Source: Collybiopsis luxurians FD-317 M1
Taxonomy: Eukaryota; Basidiomycota; Agaricomycetes; Agaricales; Omphalotaceae
Length of the DNA stretch: 14,263 bases
Direction: 5' to 3'
NCBI GenBank assembly: GCA_000827265.1
Contig: KN834797.1
Span: 289,975 to 304,237, forward strand
Under the pieces are notes generated by a model. That model made no database searches. It had not been told where the DNA came from and saw nothing but the letters and a program-made list of their open reading frames with translations. Numbering within the stretch: position 1 is the first letter of the stretch; each line of letters begins with the position of its first letter. A program made the position numbers and the translations under genes. This document shows, piece by piece, positions 1 to 7,577 of this stretch.

Positions 1-543
1 CACACTAATTGGGTTACCTCAGTGGCATATTCACCTGATGGTCAATATGTGGTGTCTGGCTCTTATGATAAGACAGTAAGAATTTGGAATGCTCAATCTG
101 GTCCACAGGCTGGGGTTACTTCAGTGGTATATTCACCTGACAGTCAATATGTTATGCCTTATGCTAGAAATGCAATCACAAATCAAGTCCTACAACCAAA
201 TCTTCATTTACATACTGCTTCACCATCAATGCATGGCCATTATCCCTCCCTCACATCAATGTACACTCCCCTCCCTGGAAAGTTTCTTCAACCAGAGCAT
301 CCCTTGCAACTTCCTTCTGGTATCCCTTCAGGCTACATTGATGCTCGAGGCTGGCTTTGTTCTGATAATGGAGAGCTCATTATTTGGCTTCCTCCCTGGA
401 TGAGGCAAGGGTTTGCAGATAAACGACAAATCCTCACTATTCCCGCTGATGCCAATCATTGTGCTCTCTCTGTGGACTGGTCCAATTTTGCTCATGGAAC
501 CCAGTGGACTGAATGTTGGGATTCAGCTTCAGCCGCTGTATAA
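1..543 (+). CDS. NACHT-WD40 (NLR-like) protein, 3' end only
   Basis: The reading frame is open from the left edge to the TAA at 541-543, so this is the last ~180 residues of a gene that starts outside the window. It begins with a WD40 repeat (VTSVAYSPDGQYVVSGS, then DKTVRIWNAQSG). A shortened second repeat follows (VTSVVYSPDSQYV), which breaks off into a Ser/Pro-rich linker. The last ~75 residues form the C-terminal domain seen after the WD40 propeller in Agaricomycete NLR-like proteins: GWLCSDNGELIIWLPPW, then a hydrophobic stretch, then LSVDWSNFAHGTQWTECW. By family knowledge the WD40 repeats form the ligand-sensing part of a NACHT NTPase switch; the NACHT part itself is not visible here. 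The repeat is almost identical in DNA to the one at 14173-14242, which makes this a close paralogue of the gene at the right edge. Domain type is confident; the full architecture is inferred from that paralogue. Confidence 0.85.
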   Translation, partial: HTNWVTSVAYSPDGQYVVSGSYDKTVRIWNAQSGPQAGVTSVVYSPDSQYVMPYARNAITNQVLQPNLHLHTASPSMHGHYPSLTSMYTPLPGKFLQPEHPLQLPSGIPSGYIDARGWLCSDNGELIIWLPPWMRQGFADKRQILTIPADANHCALSVDWSNFAHGTQWTECWDSASAAV

Positions 544-1290
544 GGCATCATGTAAGTTGTCCTCTTCTTGACACATTTATCCTATGTAAGCTTGTTGCCA
601 ACAGTGAACATTTCCAATCAGTATAAACTCATGGACTTGCAGGAAAAGGGTGGGTCACAGGTCATGCAATATTATAAATAAACCATGCAACTTAAAATGT
701 ACATGAAAGACACAACAATAGTTCAGTCTGTAGTTAAAAGTGAGTTTGAATCAGTTTAAACTTGATCTGGCTGGTACCGTGATATTGTTACAAATGGTAG
801 TGTAGGGTCTCTCTCAGTGGGATGACTCATTAAGCAAAGCAAAAATGGAAAAAGAGGATATGTATTTTCAATACTGATTGAGTTGATCTGTACTGTAAAT
901 AGTGATATATGGAATATTCAGTGTTTGCTATGGTTCTGTTAAAAGTTGGTAATCAACTAGCTGAGCAAAGAACTGTCATGCATCCAATAATAGTGTAAAT
1001 TCAGTGCTACCATTCAGTGTGGTCAAGGTAATGTTATGGTGCAGTTACAGTAAGGGTTACAATAAAGGGTAGTGGCCCATAAGCATCCATTTAAGAATGG
1101 AATGAGATTGTGTCAACACTGACCATTGATCTTGGATTTTCTTGATCTATCTAGGGATATGGTACTCCACTGGCTGTGCCTGATAGAGATGGCTTTCTTC
1201 TTCATATGTTCTCCATTCAATGCTATAGATTTTAGGACTATACATAGGTTAGAACTGAAGATCTTTTTCTTTTGATGGTGGCTCAACTTA
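544..1290. other. Intergenic, no gene recognised
   Basis: AT-rich DNA downstream of the NLR stop, with stops in all frames and no reading frame that looks coding. The first ~40 bases after the stop (taagttgtcctcttcttga at 551-569) resemble the DNA after the stop of the NLR relic (ctaagttatccccttcttaa near 5055-5074). The duplicated segment therefore extends slightly past the coding end. Nothing else is supported. Confidence 0.5.
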
Positions 1291-1501
1291 TCAGGAAAAT
1301 TACCTTTTGCCCAGGCTGCCCAGAGGTCTCTGGAGACACCCCCAAAATCCTAGGGATCCCAGGAATCTCTCAGATCTCTCCTAGAGTCTTTTGGAGCTTT
1401 GAGATTGCTCTGGGATCTTTCAGGGTCTCTGGGGATCCCTAGGAATTAGGGGGTGTCTTCAGAGATCTTTGGGAAGCCTGGGCCCAGGGCATTTTTCCTG
1501 A
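1291..1501. mobile_element. Foldback MITE with TA target-site duplication
   Basis: This is a 211-bp non-coding element made almost wholly of one large inverted repeat. It starts TCAGGAAAA and ends TTTTCCTGA. Read inward from both ends, the first 53 positions match at 44 (about 83 %) without gaps, and the match continues to a shared CCTAGGGATCC block about 60-70 nt in. A TA dinucleotide flanks each side (1289-1290 and 1502-1503), the target-site duplication expected of Tc1/mariner-type elements. It has no transposase and would need one supplied in trans. The moderate arm divergence suggests an old insertion. It lies between the left NLR and gene A1. The superfamily rests only on the TA duplication, which is weak because TA is also palindromic. 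Confidence 0.8.
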
Positions 1502-1503
1502 TA

Positions 1504-2305
1504 AAGGAAGGTGAACTGGTAAGTATAACGAGCCTAAATTTGGAGATTGACTCAGGAGTCCGAGGAAAGACACCAGGAATTAGTGATGACATAGAGTAGA
1601 GAGTGTGAATATGCTTCTAACAGTACCTGAAGACTGTGTGCAGGATCATCAAGAATGGAAGTACCTTGAAAATATTGTGTGCACTGATGATCAAGTGTGC
1701 AGAAGTTTGAACTCTTGACGTGTGCAGGGCTGTTGTACATATGCACAGAGCTTATTCAGTCATTGAAAGGATGATAGAGATTCTTGCTCTTTGAGCTCTC
1801 AGTCAGGCTTATTAATTATGGAGAAGCATTGAGGAGTTGGATAATGGCGCTGAGTGTCCAGAACTTGATTGTGATTGGTGGGCCTATCAGGGATGGCCAA
1901 GGGTCTCACAGTTATAGGATTGGTCATTCAACTGATTGTTTGCCTTGTTGAGTTCCATCAGCAGCAGTGGGCAAACCTGCTCCATTCCTGCTCCAATGAT
2001 GAGTGCACACCAAATGTTTAGGCTGACTGGGTTCTTTTTGTTGGATTACAAATTTTTTTTGCTTCTTGCTTTGATACATGTTCTGACTTGTCAGGGAGGT
2101 GGGTTTGTTCTGGATCCCGAGTCTGAACTGGGACCAACTCATACAGATTAGGCTTGGATAGGGAATTTTGTTCCAGACACCATTGATTTCTCACCTTTGC
2201 CTCATTTTGCCATCTCATTTACAATGAGAGCACCCTGAATCTCAAGTTGATGATTAAAGCAAAGGCATTGTCAGTTTGTGTTAGCCCTTAACAGTCTAGT
2301 TTGTG
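1504..2305. other. Intergenic; upstream region and probable 5' UTR exon of gene A1
   Basis: No coding frame is convincing; the short open frames on both strands show no recognisable domain. The 3' end (up to 2305) is probably a non-coding 5' exon of gene A1. It ends at a good donor (gtgagt at 2306) and carries an in-frame TAG at 2297-2299 relative to the downstream coding frame. No clear TATA box was found. Confidence 0.35.
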
Positions 2306-2364
2306 GTGAGTGAACCCCAAATTTTGAGCTTCGCTTTTTTTCCCCTAATGTTCCTTTTCTTTAG
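2306..2364 (+). other. 5' UTR intron of gene A1
   Basis: This is a 59-nt GT-AG intron: donor gtgagt, branch-like cccctaatg, a pyrimidine tract and acceptor ttctttag. It ends six bases before the A1 start codon. The paralogue A2 has a matching 60-nt intron (7518-7577, donor gtgagtt, acceptor tgctttag) at the same place relative to its homologous coding region. That conservation is the main support. Confidence 0.65.
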
Positions 2365-2370
2365 GCTGCC

Positions 2371-3960
2371 ATGTCCACTTCTGACCCAATATCACCTCCA
2401 GCCATGGACTGTACACCCTTCCTCACCCACCTCGTAGTCCTTCTATCCATATTCAACAAACCCATCCCAGCAAAGGGCAGTAAACCCAAGAAATCCTCAT
2501 CCGCTTCCAAATCACCCCACCCATATACCACTCCAAGTTACACACCTGCACACCCCCCGACAGCCTCCATTCCCCTCCCCACCTACACTGGCCCATCCAA
2601 CTGGCACACAGATGCCATCCTTTGCGGCCTGGATGACATCATCTGCAGGATGCAAAGGGCCGAAGCTGTTGCAGAGGCCGCCGGTACTCCTACCACTACT
2701 TCAACTGCTCCATTGCATCATCCATATTTACTGTACTATCATCCCCGCCAACAGCCTCTTCTGCCTTCTCATTCAACAGCAGCAATGATAGCGGTGTCTT
2801 CATCTGCGTCAGTGGAGCAGATGTCTGGGGATTTGGAAAGCGATGATGGTGTTCCTGGGGGAGGGAGGATGAGGATGACATTGGCTACTAGTGCGCTGGC
2901 ATTGAGAGTTGGTAGGAGGTCACCTGAAGGAGTTGGTATGACCCTTTTTTCACTTTACCTTTTTGATTTTTGACATATTGCAATATTTTCATCAATTATT
3001 ATTATTATTATTTTTGATTTTATTTTTTATTTATATATCAATACATAATCACATCATATGTATTTGCTTCACCCAACTAATCCATCCTATCCTCATTTTT
3101 TTCTCTCTAGTCACCTCTCCCAGCTCAACTGCAACCACTACAACCAACCCCTGTCTTACCACTTCCACCACCAACACTACCAACAGTTTCAATGCCCTCA
3201 GTCTAGGTTTAGGACTAGGACTCTCTGCAAGCACCCCACTCACATCTGGCAGCATGTCCATGCGCAGACCAGCACAGGGACTCACTACCCCCAGTCAACA
3301 TGCCAGTGCAGTGGGGAACCACCGTATGCAGAGCATTAACACTGGTCATGCGACCTCCACTTTGTCTGGGTCAAGTGGGTTCGCAACTGCTGTTCAACAG
3401 CAGCATACATTGACATCGAGGGGTAAGACTGGTGCTAGTGCTGGTGCTAAGGATAGGAATAGTGATGGGAAAGGTGCAGATCATACCACTCTGCTGCTGC
3501 GGAGGCAGAGGCGGCCTTGATTACTCCTGCATTGGACAAGTCTGCATCGGCGTCAAGTATCTTGATGGCCTGTCTGTTCTCGCCTATCGTGTTGCTGAAG
3601 AAGCATGCGGGTGCGGGTGCGAATACGAATGCTGGTGTTTCAAAAGTGGAGAAAGACCAACCCCAACCCCAACTGCAGCCACAATCTTCCACTCAATGCC
3701 TCACCCGATCCCAATCTTGCTCTGTCAAATTGAGCGGGGATGAATTGGACAATACATTCCAGATGGCTGCTGATGATGCTCTTGCGCTTGGGGTGGGGGC
3801 AGGTATGTCTCCTTTGCAGTCTGATGAAGATGAGGATGATGGCAATGGTGACAACACGGAGGATGAGGAAGAGCAAGCAGTCCCAATAATTGATGGGATG
3901 AATGAGATATCTTTCACTATTAATGGAGTAGAGGCCCAGTGTTGGACTATTAGTAGTTGA
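2371..3960 (+). CDS. Uncharacterised Ser/Thr/Pro-rich protein with acidic tail ('gene A', copy A1)
   Basis: I do not recognise this protein. My model joins exons 2371-2935, 3111-3422 and 3509-3960 into 442 aa, ending in TGA. The start has a good context (GCTGCCATGT) just after a 5' UTR intron. The N-terminal third is Pro/Ser/Thr-rich (about residues 34-76). A short helical-looking stretch follows (DAILCGLDDIICRMQRAEAV, 81-100), then a Thr/Ser-rich middle (190-292). Near the C-terminus are a conserved block (LFSPIVLLKK, about 315-324, then GAGANTNAG), a Gln/Pro-rich run and an acidic stretch (397-415). There is no signal peptide. The short hydrophobic run at 309-322 is doubtful as a membrane segment. 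Two broken paralogues lie downstream (5527-5855, 7578-9336), and all share the LDKSAS/FSPIV/GAN block. The gene follows an NLR tail in the same orientation, and that pairing recurs as relics at 4603-5855. Exons 1-2 are well supported; the third exon needs the intron at 3423-3508, otherwise the frame stops at 3520. Confidence 0.6.
2936..3110 (+). other. Gene A1 intron, long and AT-rich
   Basis: This 175-nt intron has donor gtatga, branch-like aactaatcc and acceptor tttctctctag. It splits a codon after its first base and joins the frame of 2371 to the frame carrying VTSPSSTATT. It contains an (ATT)n microsatellite at about 2996-3013. The paralogue A2 keeps an intron at the same place (8028-8188) with near-identical ends (gtatgt, ttctctag followed by TCACCT), which makes this splice call solid. 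Confidence 0.8.
3423..3508 (+). other. Gene A1 putative second coding intron
   Basis: Donor gtaaga after AGG-G, acceptor gaggcag, 86 nt. It is needed to pass from the exon 2 frame (stop at 3518-3520) into the frame with LDKSAS, FSPIVLLKK and the acidic tail, and phase 1 is kept exactly. The donor GGGTAAG and the acceptor-like CGG(AG)GCAG are both present at the homologous site in A2 (8462, 8527). The likely branch site lies rather far from the acceptor, so a one-base frameshift in A1 is the alternative explanation. Confidence 0.5.
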
Positions 3961-4602
3961 GAGAAATGTAGTAACTTAGCATATATGTATGTCTATGTAG
4001 CTTGCAACATTTGTAATGGACAAGCAAAAGTAGTTTACCTGACAAATTTAGTAGTAAGGCTGTGTAGTTACTGTATCGCTCTTTGTTACTACTTTTTCAA
4101 ACTCGTCCCCACTTGCCGTAGTGATGCTGTGATGTTTGACGATGAGTCAATCAAATACTGTGTATGAGCGTATCCATCAAGGCCTCTCATTGCCACATCC
4201 AACCATCGGCTCCACCCCCTCTGATGCTTGCTATGAGAAAGGAGCAGTGCACTCAGGCTTTAGCCTGCTACACTTGTGATGGCAACTTACCTGGTTTGTA
4301 CGTGAGTCTATCAGTCCTATTTGATGCTGCTTCATGGATATGTATAGATCCCAGTTATATACCCTAGGCCTTAATGCAACTAGGCTTGTTATACTGAGCT
4401 TGTCGGTGGTGCAACTGTTAAATTGGTACAATTGGGGGCTGAGGAGTGTCCAATGCATCTTTGTAGTTTATGTTCCTTGCCATCCTTTTACACAGTGAAA
4501 TATTGGTATAGTGTTTCCCTTCATTGGACCATTTAGAAACCCTGGCCTGAGGTACTTTCATAGTTAGAGATTCTAGCACATTGAGCCTGTGCCTAGACAG
4601 CA
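3961..4602. other. Intergenic, nothing recognised
   Basis: AT-rich DNA between the end of gene A1 and the NLR relic. The small open frames on both strands have no recognisable domain or paralogue in the window. I looked for further WD40 relics upstream of 4603 and found none. Confidence 0.4.
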
Positions 4603-5028
4603 TTAACTGCTTCAAGTGGCATATTTGCCAGGTGCCACTCAATATGTGGTGTCTGACACAAGGAATAATATCACAACTAAAGTCTTGAAACATAACATCA
4701 ATTTACCTAGTGCTTCATTGTCAGTGCACAACCACCACCCTTCTCCCACATCAATGTCTGTCTCCCCTTCTAAATCATTCCTCACCCAGTGGGGTGTTAC
4801 ATTCAGCTTCCTCCCAGTATTTTATCAGGTTACATTGATAACTGTGGCTGGCTTTGTTCTGATGATGGCAAACTCATCCTTTGGCTTCCTCCCTGGATGA
4901 GGCATGGGTTCCTAGATAAACATCAAATTCTTACTCTTCCTCCTGATGCCAATAATTGTGCTCTTTCTGTGGACTGGTCAAATTTTGTTCATGGAACCAA
5001 ATGGACTAGCTGTTGGGATTCTGCCTGA
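4603..5028 (+). pseudogene. NLR C-terminus relic (last WD40 stub plus C-terminal domain)
   Basis: This stretch matches the left-edge gene (about 115-530) along its length. It starts with a WD40 remnant (QYVVSDTRNNITTKVL), goes on to the Ser/Pro linker, and ends in the C-terminal domain GWLCSDDGKLILWLPPW followed by LSVDWSNFVHGTKWTSCW and a TGA at 5026-5028. It is not a working gene. An extra A after TC near 4611 shifts the frame at the WD40 stub. A second shift near 4780-4800 separates the linker frame from the C-terminal domain frame. No NACHT or complete WD40 repeat precedes it. The C-terminal frame is otherwise intact and well conserved, so the breakage may be fairly recent. Family knowledge identifies the domain; the duplication is read directly from the sequence. 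Confidence 0.85.
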
Positions 5029-5526
5029 ATTACCCTACGAGTATCAAGTATCCTCTAAGTTATCCCCTTCTTAATCTCCTTGTTACCTTGTTCACCTGTT
5101 TAATCAGGATTTTACCATTCAATACTTATGATTTCCTTTTTCTTTCCTTGTCTTTTTCTTTTTATTTGTTTTGTAGTGTTACTTCCACTCTTTGTGCTTA
5201 GCTTCCGAATTGGAAATTGCATTTTCATTCTCAACCTTTCCTCGCTCATCTTAATTTCTGTTTTTCCTTTTCTACTAATATCTCAAAACATGCTATGATA
5301 TGTGCAATCTACTGGAATTGCTAGTATTCAATCTTAAATTCCAAAATGGCAGTTCAACCTGCCTGCATTGCAAATATGGCCCGATGCTTTGTGCTTCCTA
5401 CCGTGCATGTGTCCATGACTCATTGGAAATAATCATGAGTTACGGCGGAATCCAGACCAGCATAGGTTGATTCGATTCGACCCAACCCAATACAAGGGTC
5501 AGCGGTGCCAATCTCACTAAATATCT
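5029..5526. other. Intergenic, pyrimidine-rich stretch, no gene
   Basis: Just after the relic's stop there are about 40 bases similar to the DNA after the left NLR stop. A T/C-rich stretch follows at about 5128-5176 (ttttgtag at its end could act as an acceptor, but no partner exon is evident). CpG becomes much more frequent from about 5440 onward, marking a composition change. No gene was recognised. Confidence 0.4.
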
Positions 5527-5855
5527 ATGACGCCACCGCTTTTGCCATCCTGCATCCGACAAGTCGGGTTCGGCTTTGAAGAACCTTGTAGTACTTATTA
5601 GCGTTGTTGTTCCCTACGGTTGGGTGCGAATGAGAGTGAGGTTACTGAAGAAAAGAAATATGACTATGACGAAAGGAGAGAACGAAGATGATAAGCAAGG
5701 GGGTACTAGCAGTAGAGTGAATGAGGTTGCCAACGACTGTGGAGGGTCAGTTGCAACCCAGACCTCAATCGCAATCAGCGGAATCGAGCAATACATGCGA
5801 GAGTGTTCTGAACGTTAATGTCAATGTGGATGAGCTGGAGTTGCGAAGGTACTAA
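5527..5855 (+). pseudogene. Gene A relic (copy A3), C-terminal part only
   Basis: This is a short degraded copy of the third exon of gene A. In order it shows DATAFAILHP (A2: DNTAAAVLATP); PASDKSGSA (A1: PALDKSASA); GANESEVTEEKK in another frame (A1: GANTNAGVSKVEK); and QLQPRPQSQS, then VDELEL, in the frame that ends at TAA 5853-5855 (A1: QLQPQSSTQ, then GDELDN). The matching blocks come in the right order and spacing but sit in different frames, so the copy is broken. There is no trace of the N-terminal two thirds or of the large intron. It follows the NLR relic in the same orientation, repeating the order seen at 1-3960. Individual matches are short; their colinearity is the argument. Confidence 0.6.
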
Positions 5856-7517
5856 CGTCTATCTCGATGCTTATTCCACTGTCGGTATATGGTGGATGAA
5901 CTTTATGTAGAACGTAAGTATACTTCCGCCGCGGGAAGCCCAAGTATCAATATCATTCATAGGTTAAACCGGACATGATTGTCTTGCGGAAGGGTTGGAC
6001 AGTTTGAGGAGGGGGGGCTGTACACTTTGTATAAAACAACCTTCACCAGCACCCGTTACCGTATAAGGAGTTGAGAACGAGGCAGTAGATGACGAGGAGA
6101 GGGCTAATGGTGTAGCTGATGAACGCCAGCAATAAAAAGCTTCAAGATTCCTACATGATTGGAGCATCGATAGCTGGTTTATATTAGGCGGAGGGTTGAC
6201 GTTGGGCTCTTGATAGTGTAGGGTAGGAAGGTTGTAACGGGAGATAATGAATTAACGTATAGCCAATGCGCGAGTCGGATGCCCAGCTTGCAAAAAGTAA
6301 CTTGATTAACATTTTGAGTGTTGTCTAGTGCGCATAAAGAGATGGATTAGCCACTTGTTTCGATTCGAATTGCCCACAAGCCAAGGCATTTGAATAGTAT
6401 TTGTGCCAAAGGAGAGGCCCAACACGCGGGTTAGGGACTGTTTATCTTATCTTATCAACGGTCCGTTTACTCGAATCGGAATCCGGTTCCGAGTCTTCCG
6501 TGACCTCTTTTCAAACTACTTGCTCGCTGTGTCCTAACAAATTGCACTCCCGCAGTGTCTATCTCTTAGCCTTGCTTTTGCTTGCAACTCCTGCAGACCC
6601 TGTTGCTAGCCAGGGAACATGTCAACTCTTAAAGAGCAAGCCATGCCGAGATTAGCTTTCCATACTTGGACCTTTTTACCCGACGCTCTCGGTCTTGTAT
6701 AAGGTCTCCTGCTGGATTGCAGGGTGTAATACGAATAAGTAAGCTTATTTTACTGTCACCCTTTTGTCGTCACTCAACCTCCACTCCGTTCACAGATCCA
6801 TCCACTGCGTCCATCTTTCTCCTGGCGTAACACGGACAGGCGTACGAATGCAATTTTAGATTACTGTCGATGCGGTATAGAGTGCCTAACGAGCACAGGG
6901 GCTTCCAGTGCTCCCGAGTCCATCCCCTGTATTGTACCCTCCGGCGTATACGTTGACCACTGCTTCCATAACGCTCGTCTGCACCGGTGCTTGAATGGGT
7001 CGACATTGGACTCGACGGAATAAACGTGACCTAGGATGATCGGCAAATCGAAGGATGATGAATATGAATCAATGGGGAAAGGCAAGAGGAGGAAAAGAAG
7101 ATCGGAATGAGGAATAGGATGGACATAGGCCGATAGCGTTGTTCACATCAGTGCTCGCGCCGAAACTTGGGTAGAAATCAGTTGGTATGTCCGTATTCGT
7201 TCTGATCTTGTTATTCTTCTCATATTCATGGTATACTTTCTGCTCCTTTTCAGCCTCTTCTCCAACGTCCCAGCGTATCATGCACCATTTACTCGGTAGC
7301 CTTCGCTGCAGTCCGGCATTTCTGAACAATTACAAGCAAGCGGAATGAAATAATCGAAGAAGAATGTTAACACCGTTAGACCCTGGCTGGTTGTCGAAAC
7401 TGTCAGCAGCCAGATCCAACGCTGTAGAGTATCAATGAGCGACATACGTTAGCTGGCTTCCTATCAATAAAGCCCATATTGAAGTCGGAGTTGGAGGCTT
7501 GGGACGTGTATCTCAAG
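5856..7517. other. CpG-rich region, no gene recognised
   Basis: This 1.66-kb stretch has stops throughout both strands. One unrecognised frame at 6401-6655 contains a signal-like hydrophobic run (VYLLALLLLATP) but has no ATG start and no similarity I can name. Reverse-strand frames around 6770-7329 are also unrecognised. No NLR C-terminus relic is present, so the gene A copy that follows lacks its NLR partner. The last part before 7518 may be the 5' UTR exon of A2. Confidence 0.35.
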
Positions 7518-7577
7518 GTGAGTTAACCTCCAACTTTGTTTGCATTGTCGAGTTTCCTATCTGAAATTTTGCTTTAG
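7518..7577 (+). other. Conserved 5' intron of gene A2
   Basis: Donor CAAG|gtgagt and acceptor tgctttag, 60 nt. It corresponds in position and length to the A1 5' UTR intron at 2306-2364. Confidence 0.55.

Noticed and set aside
1924..2218. Overlapping short frames on both strands at ~1924-2218
   Set aside because: They lie opposite one another with no domain or codon signal; read as chance frames upstream of gene A1.
822..5423. Two perfect ATGACTCAT (Gcn4/AP-1 type) sites at 822-830 and 5415-5423
   Set aside because: Related TGA(C/G)TCA sites occur at about the rate expected for 14 kb, and neither site sits at a plausible promoter.
6401..6655. Possible secreted small protein with a hydrophobic run
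   Set aside because: There is no ATG start in a sensible place, no splice support and no similarity; the region is full of stops in other frames.
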